Shown one piece after another: positions 9,319 to 18,673 of a stretch of DNA of 64,000 nucleotides. The translations under genes and the position numbers were made by a program. Where the stretch lies: contig JAHDHQ010000015.1 of the NCBI GenBank assembly GCA_020631235.1, forward strand, positions 1 to 64,000. The letters run 5' to 3'. The notes under the pieces were generated by a model. The model was given only the letters and a program-made list of their open reading frames with translations. It was not told where the DNA came from and did no database searches. Positions within the stretch are counted from its first letter, which is position 1. The number at the start of each line of letters is the position of its first letter. Origin of the DNA: Saprospiraceae bacterium. Lineage in GTDB: Bacteria > Bacteroidota > Bacteroidia > Chitinophagales > Saprospiraceae.

Positions 9319-11721
9319 CTAAATACTGATAACCACACCCACTGATGGTGTAGTCACCGTTTGTGTTTGTTCAATGGATTTTAACAAATAGCGCTGTTGC
9401 TCTAAAGGCAAACTATCATCTATAATGACTCCTTCTCCAATAGGTAGTCCATCTTCTCCTAAAGGGCGATCCAGAATTTGAGTCTTCAATGCTCCACTAG
9501 AAAAAGATATGTTTCTAAGATCTAAATACAGGTTTAAAGACCACTTATCAAAGTAAAATTTCTTGTCCACACGTATATCCATACTATTTACCGGAGCTCC
9601 ACGCAAGGTATTTAATCGATCATAATCAGGTATCGCCCTCAAGTTTCGATCCCAATTGATAACCAAATTAGAATCTTCTAAATCGGGTGTAAATGGAAGA
9701 CCGGATTGGAAACGCCAATTTATTCCTGCTTCCCAGTCCTTCTTAAATGACTTACCAATAGTAGCATTTACAATGTGTCGACTATCCCATGAAGAGGGGA
9801 CCAACGCTCCGTTTTTATCTTCAAATTCTGACCAACCTAAAGTATAAGCTAATATCCCATAAAACCCTTTATATAGCCGTTGCTGAAACAAAAACTCTAA
9901 ACCGTAAGATCTGCCGTCACTCGTCGGCACACTTGGCTCATTGCCTACAACTCCAAAATCTCCACCCAAGTTGGCTAAAGTCAAACTATCTCTCAGCAGA
10001 AAAGGATAATTGCTATAATCTTTGTAAAATCCTTCTACCGTAATTCTTGAATCTGTAAGTGTATTAAATTCGAGTCCTGCAACGATATGCCCAGCTTCTA
10101 TAAATGTGGCGCCATTTTGTTTATTGATTAATGCACCATCTTCCTCATATCCTAAGACAGTGTAAGCAGGCAATTGATAATACAATCCGGTGTTAAAATT
10201 TACAGATATTTGTTCGTTAACACCATAAGATGCCGAAAACCGCGGTGAGAAAAATTTAAGGGGATTAAACATTTCTTCTGAGTAACTATTACCATCCATT
10301 CTAAACCCGAAAGAAGTCGATAAGCGTTCCCCAAACCACTTCTTACTCACCTGTCCAAAAGCATAATATTTAGCAAAGTTTAAAGCCGAATCAAAATCAA
10401 TATCCAAAGGACCATTGGCCGTAAAAATACGATTGAAAGTACTCGTATTGTATTTTACATATTCTGTACCTAAACCATACAAAAATCGATAATCACCCTT
10501 CTGCTTTACTTGCTCTATTCGCAACTTATTTTCGATTTCTTGGGAGTTATACCGTAGTAACAAATTGTCTTCGGATGATTCGTCATTGTCCTTGTACTTA
10601 AAGGATTCATTATTAAGCATATTTCTGCTGATCACATAGCTGGTATATCCATTGTCCTGATATCGCTTATATACTAAACCATTTGTGTACGACCATTGAT
10701 TATTGACGGGTAAAAACTCGAGCGTGTATAATCCTGTTTCATCAGTTGCACCATCTAAATTTAATTCGAAATTATCCACAGCTCCTAAACCCACAAAGGT
10801 CCACTCTTCTTTATTGTTAGGCTTGTATTTTACTTTAGCTTGAAAATCGTTATAAATGGGCAAAAATGGAAGACCGATCTGTTTAAATAAAAACTGTAAA
10901 TACGATCTTCTGGCGGAAGCAAGAAAGGTAACTTTTTCTCCGATAGGTCCTTCCACAGTGATGCCTAAATCCTGAGCACCCACAGTTGCAGTATATCCAA
11001 GGCGGTCATCACGGCCATCTTTTTGCTTAAAATCAAAAACCGAGCTCAATGTATTTCCACGACTACTTGGAAAAGCACCACTGTAAAAATCAACTTCTCT
11101 AATAAAATCTACATTAATAATACCTGCAGGACCGCCAGACGCTCCTTGGGTCGCAAAGTGGTTAATGTTCGGTACTTCTACCCCATCCAAGTAAAATCTA
11201 TTTTCATTGGGCGAACCACCTCTGATGATTAAATCATTCCGAAAATTTGCAGTGCTTGTTACACCTGGCAAAGACTGGATTACTAAGGATATATCACGAT
11301 TTCCACCTGGTCTTCGCTTGATTTCATTAACCCCAATGTTACGCAAAGAAACTGGACTCTCTTGTGTCTTTTTAAAGGCCGCCGCTTTAATGGTGATCTC
11401 ATCTAATGTCTCAGAATCTTCCACCATTTCGAAATCCACCACACTTGGCCGGTTATTTAAAACTTGGATTTCATACTTTGTTTCGGTCTTAAAACCTAGA
11501 TAACTAATTTGTATATCGTAAAGTCCTGGAGGCACACCTTCGAAAATATAATTACCATCGATATCCGTAGTTGTCCCCATGTCAGTATTAAGTAACACAA
11601 CATTGGCAAATAAAACCGGATCATTATTAATCGCAATGCTGGCTTTTCCCTTTATGATACCCGATTGTGACATTGCTTGCATCGAAAGCAATAAAAAACA
11701 AAGACTAATTAGATTTTTCAT
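9319..11721 (-). CDS. TonB-dependent outer-membrane receptor
   Basis: An 800-residue receptor. A signal peptide (about 1-19, ending AMSQ) is followed by a carboxypeptidase-regulatory-like beta-sandwich (about 22-108; GTTTDIDGNYIFEGVPPG), a TonB plug (about 118-240; LPGV, IRGG, LDGVEV motifs) and a 22-strand-type barrel to the end. It should import a large ligand across the outer membrane using TonB/ExbBD energy. It lacks the SusC-type N-terminal extension and has no SusD neighbour, so a glycan role is not indicated. ATG at 11721 is preferred because it begins the signal peptide; another ATG lies at 11739. The C-terminus ends in isoleucine, not the usual aromatic residue. It diverges from the T9SS giant at 11912. 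Confidence 0.88.
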   Translation of the reverse strand: MKNLISLCFLLLSMQAMSQSGIIKGKASIAINNDPVLFANVVLLNTDMGTTTDIDGNYIFEGVPPGLYDIQISYLGFKTETKYEIQVLNNRPSVVDFEMVEDSETLDEITIKAAAFKKTQESPVSLRNIGVNEIKRRPGGNRDISLVIQSLPGVTSTANFRNDLIIRGGSPNENRFYLDGVEVPNINHFATQGASGGPAGIINVDFIREVDFYSGAFPSSRGNTLSSVFDFKQKDGRDDRLGYTATVGAQDLGITVEGPIGEKVTFLASARRSYLQFLFKQIGLPFLPIYNDFQAKVKYKPNNKEEWTFVGLGAVDNFELNLDGATDETGLYTLEFLPVNNQWSYTNGLVYKRYQDNGYTSYVISRNMLNNESFKYKDNDESSEDNLLLRYNSQEIENKLRIEQVKQKGDYRFLYGLGTEYVKYNTSTFNRIFTANGPLDIDFDSALNFAKYYAFGQVSKKWFGERLSTSFGFRMDGNSYSEEMFNPLKFFSPRFSASYGVNEQISVNFNTGLYYQLPAYTVLGYEEDGALINKQNGATFIEAGHIVAGLEFNTLTDSRITVEGFYKDYSNYPFLLRDSLTLANLGGDFGVVGNEPSVPTSDGRSYGLEFLFQQRLYKGFYGILAYTLGWSEFEDKNGALVPSSWDSRHIVNATIGKSFKKDWEAGINWRFQSGLPFTPDLEDSNLVINWDRNLRAIPDYDRLNTLRGAPVNSMDIRVDKKFYFDKWSLNLYLDLRNISFSSGALKTQILDRPLGEDGLPIGEGVIIDDSLPLEQQRYLLKSIEQTQTVTTPSVGVVISI

Positions 11722-11778
11722 ATAATGTTTTAACCCCATAAAAACGATTGGCTTTTGATATTGTTCAATGTTGTTTCA

Positions 11779-11788
11779 GCTAATTAGC
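11779..11788. promoter_or_regulatory. 10-bp perfect palindrome between divergent genes
   Basis: GCTAATTAGC is a perfect inverted repeat in the 190-bp gap between the TonB receptor (minus) and the T9SS giant (plus), with a further GGCTAA half-copy (minus strand) just to its right. It could be an operator shared by both genes, but short AT-rich palindromes also occur by chance. Confidence 0.25.
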
Positions 11789-11911
11789 CAGCTTAGCCAT
11801 CTTTTCTATATCCAATCCAGCCACTTTGTTGATATTTATTCCTTAATTCTTATTCTTTGAGACATTGGAAAACTATACAAAACCTTACCTTACACGGAAA
11901 TTAACCGAACA

Positions 11912-14900
11912 ATGATGAGATATACCTGTGTACTCAGTTTTCTTTTTGTATGTATTGTTTTTTCTGCCAATGTTGCTGCTCAAAGTGAAGTAAGCTCCGG
12001 ACAATTTCTTGGAAAAAGTGCAAGCTTATCAAGTCTTATAAAAAATCATACGATCGATGTGTTAAGCACCAAAGCAAAACGCAAAGAAGAATGGAAAGAA
12101 ATACCCAACTTTACTCAGGATAATCCCATCACTTTTCCTTTTGCAAAAACAGCTTTACCTTCAGACGGAAGAGATCCTCTCGTGCGAACTGGTAGATTTG
12201 TGGACATACATGGAAGTATCGATATAGAATTTACTGTAGAAGGCAATAGACAAGGAGAAGCAGGTGTATTTCCACCAGATCCCGAAGGTGATAATGGAAA
12301 AAACTATTATATCCATGCAACGAATGGTGGTGGCACTTTGCTGCGTATTTATGACAAACAAGGCAACGTAGTAGAAGGTCCTTTTTCTATGAATGTATTA
12401 TGGCAAGAATTAGGTGTTTCCGGATTAGGGGATCCAATAATCATGTATGACCATGATGCAGATCGCTGGGTTTTAACGGAGTTTCAAGCCAACAATGAAA
12501 ATGCTTTATTAATGGCTGTTTCGGTCACTGATGATCCAATGGGGGAATATTATGCTTACCGATTTCCAACACCATTTTTCCCAGATTATCCTAAATATGG
12601 AATATGGCATGATGCATATTATGTAAGCACAAATGAAAACGGATCCGACTTTATTCCTGTTTATGCCATAGATCGAAATATGGCACTCAATGGTGAAGAT
12701 CCTACCATCGTAAGATTTCCTGGTATGGATAAAACTATCATTAATAATGCCGTGGTATCGCAAAGAGCCACTCCCGCTGAATGGGATGGTGACATGGCTC
12801 CTCCGCCAGGGGCACCACATCCTACCTTACGCATATATGACGATGGATGGAATGGAGGAGAAGATCGATTGGAGATTTGGGAAGCGAGCTATAACCCAGA
12901 AAATCCGAGCGAATCAAGTTTAAATGGTCCTATAAATATCTATATTGATCCCTTCGATAGTAACTTGTGTATGGAGACAACCAGAGATTGTGTTTGTCAG
13001 CCTGAAAGCGAATTGCTTATGCCTGTTATTCCGCATGTAATTCAAAACAGGGTACAATATCGGAATTTTGGAGATTACGAAATGATGTTGCTCAATTTTC
13101 CCGTAGATATTAACGAAAATAACGTTGCAGGTATCCGATGGGTAGAACTCAGAAAATATACCGGTGGACAATGGGAAGAATATCAAGAAGGCACATTAGC
13201 TACTGACGAAATTACCAGTAGGTTTATGGCGAGCATTGCTATGGATGATTTTGGGAATATTGCTTTAGCGTATACTATTGTAGATAAAGATTCTACTTTC
13301 TTAGGATTACGGGCCACAGGAAGACTAGCCTCAGATAGTTTGGGTATTATGACCTTTAAAGAAACATCAATCGTAGAAGGTGGATCGCCTAGTCCGATAA
13401 ATCGATGGGGCGATTATTCTTCACTATCAGTAGACCCAGTAGATGGCACCACCTTTTGGTTTACAGGAGAGTATATGATGGGTAATGGAACTTGGTCTAC
13501 AAAAGTCTCTAAATTCTCTATCCATAAACAGCAAATTGATGTAAAACCTATCAGCCTCAACAGTCCACAAACTGCTCCAGATTTAAGCAATGCAGAAACG
13601 GTAAGCGCAAATTACAGGAATGTAGGTCTTAGTCCACAAGCTAATGTAGTTCTAGGACTGATGATTGATGATGAGGTAATTGTGGAAGATTTAATTCCGG
13701 ACTCCATACAAGTAAATCAAGAGATAGTCCACAACTTTAGTTCGACAGCAGATCTATCAGCATACAAAGACTATAAATTTACCATATATACTAAATTAGC
13801 TAATGATGAAAATGTACTTAATGATACATTAAACACTAACATAACTCATCTCGCAAGTCATGATGCTGCTTTGATCAGCATAAAAAACATTGATCCTACC
13901 ATTTGTGGAGACTCCTTAGAAATGATCTTAAATATTCAAAACCAAGGAGTCCAAAATTTAAGTTTCCTTGAATTTGGAATTGTTTTAAATGGTACAATAT
14001 ACTTTGATCAGTTTTCAGGCTCTATTGAGCCCAATGGGTTTTACGAACATTCTTTTATCCTCACAGGGTTTGAAGAAGGAGAAAATACTATTGAGGTAAC
14101 ATTAGCTAACCCTAACAATAATCCAGACCAACACCCAGAAAATAATACTTGGGTGGACACTTTTAATTACGATCCAGTAGCTCTGCGATTATCACTCGAT
14201 CTGGAAACTGACTTCTACGGAAATGAAGCTTCATGGACACTCTTAAATAGCGTGAATGAAGAAGTACTGAGTGAGAATTACACAGAATCAGGTTATGCTT
14301 TTGACCAACGAAACGTTTGCCTACCTGAAGATTGCTATAGATTCGAATTGAGAGATTCGTATGGTGATGGATGGACCACTGCTGGGGAGCCAGATTTTGA
14401 ATGGACTGATGAGCAAGGCAATATTCTTGCTAAACTCATAAGCAAAAATTTTGGTGCAGAAAGTATTCATGAGTTTTGTATTCCCTTCGAATGTATGTTG
14501 TCAGTTGATGCAGAAGTTCTTGATGTAAGTGAAGAAGGTGCAGCTGATGGAGAATTACTGATCGAAGCATTTAACGGCATAGCTCCTATCCTTTATAGCA
14601 TCGATGGAGGACAAAACTTTCAAGAAGAACCATTGTTCGAAAACCTGAGCGCCGGAGAATACACTATTATAATTCAGGATGCTAATGCTTGCGAATCTTC
14701 AGTTCTTGCCGAAGTAGGTACCTTATCTTCTACAGCAGATGCTGCAAGCCAGATTCTCGTAAATATCGCACCAAACCCAAATCAAGGTTGGTTCAGCATT
14801 ACGGTTCAAGGTCTGGATCAATATAAACAAATTAAAGCCTCACTTTACAATAGCCAAGGTATCAAACTTTATGATCGAAGTCTATTTAATTTTTCAGGCA

Positions 14901-15007
14901 AGCACAAAGGAAGCTTTAGTCTTAAAAATCAAGCAGCTGGACCATACTTTATTAAATTAAATGTTGAAGAATCTAATAAATTATACAGAGTAATAAGAAC
15001 AAACTAA
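11912..15007 (+). CDS. Giant secreted multidomain protein with type IX sorting domain (paralogue 1)
   Basis: A 1031-residue exported protein. It has a signal peptide (about 1-24), a large N-terminal region (about 90-540) with many W/Y and DG-rich turns (PPDPEGDNG, WVLTEFQAN, FPDYPKYG-WHDAYY) that resembles a beta-propeller-like adhesin or lectin region, two CARDB-like Ig domains (about 545-755), a DSYGDGW module (about 800), an SprB-like repeat (about 870-940; YSIDGG-F, AG-YTI-I-DANAC) and a Por secretion-type C-terminal domain (about 955-1031; APNPNQGWF then AGPYFIKL). The T9SS cleaves this last domain and anchors or releases the rest at the cell surface. A close paralogue lies at 40782 on the other strand. 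It ends 1 nt before the aldo/keto reductase gene. Confidence 0.85.
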   Translation: MMRYTCVLSFLFVCIVFSANVAAQSEVSSGQFLGKSASLSSLIKNHTIDVLSTKAKRKEEWKEIPNFTQDNPITFPFAKTALPSDGRDPLVRTGRFVDIHGSIDIEFTVEGNRQGEAGVFPPDPEGDNGKNYYIHATNGGGTLLRIYDKQGNVVEGPFSMNVLWQELGVSGLGDPIIMYDHDADRWVLTEFQANNENALLMAVSVTDDPMGEYYAYRFPTPFFPDYPKYGIWHDAYYVSTNENGSDFIPVYAIDRNMALNGEDPTIVRFPGMDKTIINNAVVSQRATPAEWDGDMAPPPGAPHPTLRIYDDGWNGGEDRLEIWEASYNPENPSESSLNGPINIYIDPFDSNLCMETTRDCVCQPESELLMPVIPHVIQNRVQYRNFGDYEMMLLNFPVDINENNVAGIRWVELRKYTGGQWEEYQEGTLATDEITSRFMASIAMDDFGNIALAYTIVDKDSTFLGLRATGRLASDSLGIMTFKETSIVEGGSPSPINRWGDYSSLSVDPVDGTTFWFTGEYMMGNGTWSTKVSKFSIHKQQIDVKPISLNSPQTAPDLSNAETVSANYRNVGLSPQANVVLGLMIDDEVIVEDLIPDSIQVNQEIVHNFSSTADLSAYKDYKFTIYTKLANDENVLNDTLNTNITHLASHDAALISIKNIDPTICGDSLEMILNIQNQGVQNLSFLEFGIVLNGTIYFDQFSGSIEPNGFYEHSFILTGFEEGENTIEVTLANPNNNPDQHPENNTWVDTFNYDPVALRLSLDLETDFYGNEASWTLLNSVNEEVLSENYTESGYAFDQRNVCLPEDCYRFELRDSYGDGWTTAGEPDFEWTDEQGNILAKLISKNFGAESIHEFCIPFECMLSVDAEVLDVSEEGAADGELLIEAFNGIAPILYSIDGGQNFQEEPLFENLSAGEYTIIIQDANACESSVLAEVGTLSSTADAASQILVNIAPNPNQGWFSITVQGLDQYKQIKASLYNSQGIKLYDRSLFNFSGKHKGSFSLKNQAAGPYFIKLNVEESNKLYRVIRTN

Positions 15008-15008
15008 T

Positions 15009-15992
15009 ATGGAATATAGAAGATTAGGAAATTCAGGTTTACAAGTCAGTTTACTATCATTTGGCTCATGGATAACTTTCGGGAATCAAATTGGCAATAG
15101 TACGGCAGAAGAACTTATGGTTTATGCCTATGAGCAAGGAATCAACTTTTTTGATAATGCAGAAATCTATGCTAACGGAGCCTCGGAGAAGGTAATGGGT
15201 AAAATTCTTCGAAAGATGAACTGGAATAGATCAAGTTACGTCGTTTCTTCGAAAGCCTATTTTGGTGATGGTGGACAACTACCCAATCAAAAAGGATTAT
15301 CTAGGAAACATCTATTCGAAGCATGTCACGCTGCTTTAAGAAGACTTCAAGTTGATTATTTAGATCTATATTTCTGCCACAGACCCGACAAATCTACACC
15401 TATGGAAGAGACGGTGTGGGCAATGAACCATCTGATTCAACAAGGAAAAATCCTATATTGGGGAACCTCTGAATGGTCAGGTGTCGAATTAATGGAGGCC
15501 CACATGGTGGCGAAGGCAAACAACCTAATTGGGCCAGTCATGGAACAACCACAATACAACATGTTTCATAGAGAAAAGGTAGAAGTAGAATACAAAAAAA
15601 TATATTCCTCAGTAGGTTTAGGCACCACAATATGGTCACCACTAGCCTCTGGCATTCTTACCGATAAATACATTGGTAAATTTCCTGATAATACTCGATT
15701 AGGACTCGAGGAACTCAACTGGCTAAAAGAAAGAAGTTTAACGGAAAGCAAACTCGAAAAGGTTAAAAAACTAAACAATCTAGCCAAAGAATTGGGTGTA
15801 ACACTACCCCAGTTAGCACTTAAATGGTGTACCATCAATCCGAATGTAAGTACGGTCATTTTAGGTGCATCGAAAGTTAGTCAGTTAAAAGAAAACATAG
15901 AAACCCTAGAGGTTCTACCCAATTTATCAGAAGAGGTATTAGAAAAGATTGAAACAATATTGGACAATAAGCCTGTACATCCTATGTGGTAA
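15009..15992 (+). CDS. Aldo/keto reductase, voltage-gated K+ channel beta-subunit type
   Basis: A 327-residue NADP-dependent oxidoreductase with an (alpha/beta)8 barrel. The catalytic tetrad is visible: Asp and Tyr in FFDNAEIYANG, Lys in SSKAYFG, His in LYFCHRPD. The N-terminus (MEYRRLGNSGLQVS) and the FG-W opening are typical of the Kv-beta-like AKR subgroup, which reduces aldehydes and ketones; the substrate is unknown. Length is normal. It begins 1 nt after the T9SS giant's stop, so it is probably read from the same transcript, though no functional link is evident. Confidence 0.88.
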   Translation: MEYRRLGNSGLQVSLLSFGSWITFGNQIGNSTAEELMVYAYEQGINFFDNAEIYANGASEKVMGKILRKMNWNRSSYVVSSKAYFGDGGQLPNQKGLSRKHLFEACHAALRRLQVDYLDLYFCHRPDKSTPMEETVWAMNHLIQQGKILYWGTSEWSGVELMEAHMVAKANNLIGPVMEQPQYNMFHREKVEVEYKKIYSSVGLGTTIWSPLASGILTDKYIGKFPDNTRLGLEELNWLKERSLTESKLEKVKKLNNLAKELGVTLPQLALKWCTINPNVSTVILGASKVSQLKENIETLEVLPNLSEEVLEKIETILDNKPVHPMW

Positions 15993-16168
15993 CTACTCAT
16001 AAACATCAAAGGAACAGTATAATTAACTGAATCTATTCATTGTAGCATTTAAATGGAATTTGAAAACAAGCAATTTATCATATTTTCACTACATCATGAT
16101 TACTACAAAGTTGTTTGAACTCCTATTTATTGCTTATCAAGTAATATCTTAGTCTAAATCGTATAGCT

Positions 16169-17533
16169 ATGAAAAAACTATGGTGCCTCATGGGTTTTGT
16201 TTTATGTTTTATTGCTTGCAATAAAGAAAATCCAGATAACGAAAATGAAGGATACACATTAATTTGGAGTGATGAATTTGATACAGAGATTAACCCTCTA
16301 CATTGGAATTTCGAAATCGGTGATGGTACCGATTACGGTCTTCCACCTGGTTGGGGCAATTCAGAAAGACAACTCTATACCTCATCTGTAAATAACGCAG
16401 GTATTCAGCCTGATGCAGAAGGCAACTCTGTCTTGGTAATCACAGCAAGGGAAGAGCCGGGCGAACTTAAATTTAGTTCGGCTAAGCTTACCACTCAAAA
16501 ACTACATAGTGTACGATTTGGCAAAGTAGAAGCAAGAATAAAAGTCCCTAAAGGAAGAGGTCTGTGGCCAGCCTTTTGGTTATTGGGAGACAATATAGAT
16601 ATGCTTGACTGGCCAGGCTGTGGTGAAATCGACATCATGGAAGTAATCGGCCATGAAACAAATGTCCTACATAGCAGTGTACATTACACAAACAATCTTA
16701 ACAAATTAGAAAGCAATACTGTGGCTCACGAATCAGGCCTTGATTTGAGTGCTGATTATCATATTTATGGCATGGATTGGACAGACACAAACATCCACTT
16801 CACACTAGATGGAAACATCATCAATACGGTTCCAATTGAGCCAGATATGAAAGAATTTTTGCGGTCGTTTTACCTGATTTTCAATCTTGCAGTCGGAGGC
16901 AATTGGCCAGGTGATCCAGATACTTCCACTGAATTTCCTAAAACTTTACAAGTAGATTGGATAAGAGTGTATAGCAATGATGGTTTAAATCCAGCCATGG
17001 CTCCTGAACTTGATATAGCGGAAGAATCACTAGGCACCATATCTACGAGTCTACCCCCCCATGCTTTTAATGATGACCTATCGCAATTTGAAAATATATT
17101 AATAAAATCTTTTGGAGATGGAGGTGAACCGGAGGTTTTCACATCGGATATAGCTATTGATGGCGACTCCAGTTTAGTTTTTATGTATCCTGGAAGTAGC
17201 TGGGGAGGTGCTTTTTTCGAATTAGAACCAACTATAGATGCAAGCCAGTATGCAAATGGTCATTTGAAATTTTCCATGATAGCTCCTCCAAACTTAGCAA
17301 GCTTGGAAATTAAACTAGAATCTGTTGCTACTGCCTATTCTGTGTTCATTGAAGATTATACGCCTACAGAATTAGTAAATAGTTTTGTAGAATATGCAAT
17401 ACCATTAGCTGATTTTATAGATTTAGACCTGACCGATTTAAAGATTCCATTTGCGGCTTGGAATCCTATGGACAACAATGGAGATTTTGTTCCATTTGAA
17501 ATAATTATTGATAACATTTATATGGAAGAATAA
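16169..17533 (+). CDS. Glycoside hydrolase family 16 lipoprotein (laminarinase-like) with C-terminal carbohydrate-binding-like domain
   Basis: A 454-residue surface or periplasmic lipoprotein with a lipobox-like FIAC (Cys17). Residues about 28-275 form a GH16 jelly roll with the catalytic E-x-D-x-x-E as EIDIME (E153, D155, E158), preceded by the substrate-cleft GLWPAFWLLG; this matches beta-1,3-(1,4)-glucanases. Residues about 315-454 form a second beta-sandwich resembling the ExoP/CBM-type galactose-binding fold (SSWGGAFFEL, NGHLKFSMIAP, DNIYMEE). The likely substrate is laminarin or a similar beta-glucan. It stands alone: there is no SusC/D pair or other glycosidase beside it. Its stop is 8 nt from the convergent XdhC gene. 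Confidence 0.87.
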   Translation: MKKLWCLMGFVLCFIACNKENPDNENEGYTLIWSDEFDTEINPLHWNFEIGDGTDYGLPPGWGNSERQLYTSSVNNAGIQPDAEGNSVLVITAREEPGELKFSSAKLTTQKLHSVRFGKVEARIKVPKGRGLWPAFWLLGDNIDMLDWPGCGEIDIMEVIGHETNVLHSSVHYTNNLNKLESNTVAHESGLDLSADYHIYGMDWTDTNIHFTLDGNIINTVPIEPDMKEFLRSFYLIFNLAVGGNWPGDPDTSTEFPKTLQVDWIRVYSNDGLNPAMAPELDIAEESLGTISTSLPPHAFNDDLSQFENILIKSFGDGGEPEVFTSDIAIDGDSSLVFMYPGSSWGGAFFELEPTIDASQYANGHLKFSMIAPPNLASLEIKLESVATAYSVFIEDYTPTELVNSFVEYAIPLADFIDLDLTDLKIPFAAWNPMDNNGDFVPFEIIIDNIYMEE

Positions 17534-17541
17534 AGCCTGAA

Positions 17542-18633
17542 TTAAGCATTATGTATAGTGCCTTGTCTAAATTTTAAATGGCTACCATTTCTAGATCTGA
17601 AAAGGCATATAATTTCTGCCATGGCAGATAAGGCTATTTCCTCTGGTGTTTCAGCTCCAATATCTAAGCCCATAGGGCTATAAAAATGATCTATTTTATC
17701 CAGTGAGATCCCTAAGACATGGCTCATTTTTAGCATTCTCTTTCGAGGACCTAACATACCTATGTAATGTGCATCGGTTTCGAGAAGATGTGGAATCAAT
17801 TTTTGATCCCATTCAAAATCATGAGTCATTAACAACACAGCTGTAAATTCATCAATGCTTATCTGACTGATTTGCTCATACTCATAAACAGCCGTTGCTT
17901 GCTTCACCAAAGATTTTGACATTTTGGATTTTCTACCTACAATAGAAATTTCCCAACCCATCTCTTTGGCTAACCCCGTCATGGCTAAAACATCATAATT
18001 ATCGCCTATAATAATCAGTTTGTATTCTGGCCTTAAATACTCGACTAAGTATTGCATGCTACCAAATTCCTCATGCTCATAATCGATGATCTGAGGACGT
18101 CTTTTTATGCGGACTTCTGCAATCTTAGCTTCAAGGAATGGCTGGGGTATTGACAAATCTACTTCTGATGCTACTGATTGGTTTATGAGCGCACACTCTC
18201 CTATTTTTAGAGGTAATCTCGAGCAACTAATAAGATTTACCATAATGGAAGCTTCGCTTTGATTTGCATGATTGATGAGCAATTCCACTGGATTATTTAA
18301 ATCATCGTATGTAATCGGTACAAACAAAACTTCAATTCTGCCATTGCAACCTAAACCAATGCCAATATTTCGGTCTTCATCATCTAATGTATCATAAACT
18401 ACAACGGAAGCAAGCTCATTAAATATCGCTTTTTGTGACCTTCTTAGCGCATCACCCTCCAAACAACCACCACTTATGCCTCCAATCCAAGTACCATTAC
18501 TACTGACCAACATTCTAGCACCTATTCTTCGATAAGAGGACTGTTCGATTTTCACGACAGTCGCTAAAGCTAAACGCTCTTTCTGCCGATCAGCCTGTCT
18601 ATATTTAGCTATGATATTTCTAATTTCTTTCAA
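17542..18633 (-). CDS. XdhC/CoxI-family molybdenum hydroxylase maturation factor
   Basis: A 363-residue protein. The N-terminal XdhC_CoxI domain holds the conserved AR-LVSSNGTWIGGISGGCLEG stretch (split here by family spacing), and the C-terminal Rossmann-like XdhC_C domain (about 200-345) has IIGDNYD and GMLGPRKR. XdhC proteins bind the molybdenum cofactor, help in its sulfuration and insert it into xanthine dehydrogenase-type enzymes. It lies 40 nt downstream of the large subunit at 18674 on the same strand and is clearly part of that operon, which supports the assignment. Confidence 0.87.
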   Translation of the reverse strand: MKEIRNIIAKYRQADRQKERLALATVVKIEQSSYRRIGARMLVSSNGTWIGGISGGCLEGDALRRSQKAIFNELASVVVYDTLDDEDRNIGIGLGCNGRIEVLFVPITYDDLNNPVELLINHANQSEASIMVNLISCSRLPLKIGECALINQSVASEVDLSIPQPFLEAKIAEVRIKRRPQIIDYEHEEFGSMQYLVEYLRPEYKLIIIGDNYDVLAMTGLAKEMGWEISIVGRKSKMSKSLVKQATAVYEYEQISQISIDEFTAVLLMTHDFEWDQKLIPHLLETDAHYIGMLGPRKRMLKMSHVLGISLDKIDHFYSPMGLDIGAETPEEIALSAMAEIICLFRSRNGSHLKFRQGTIHNA

Positions 18634-18673
18634 GCCCTGTATTCTTTCTACAAGAGGTGAATATACACTAAGA

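Noticed and set aside
9656-11503. Several + strand frames of 60-100 codons inside the TonB receptor
   Set aside because: They lie fully opposite a strong receptor gene with normal family motifs and have no start context or protein-like composition of their own.
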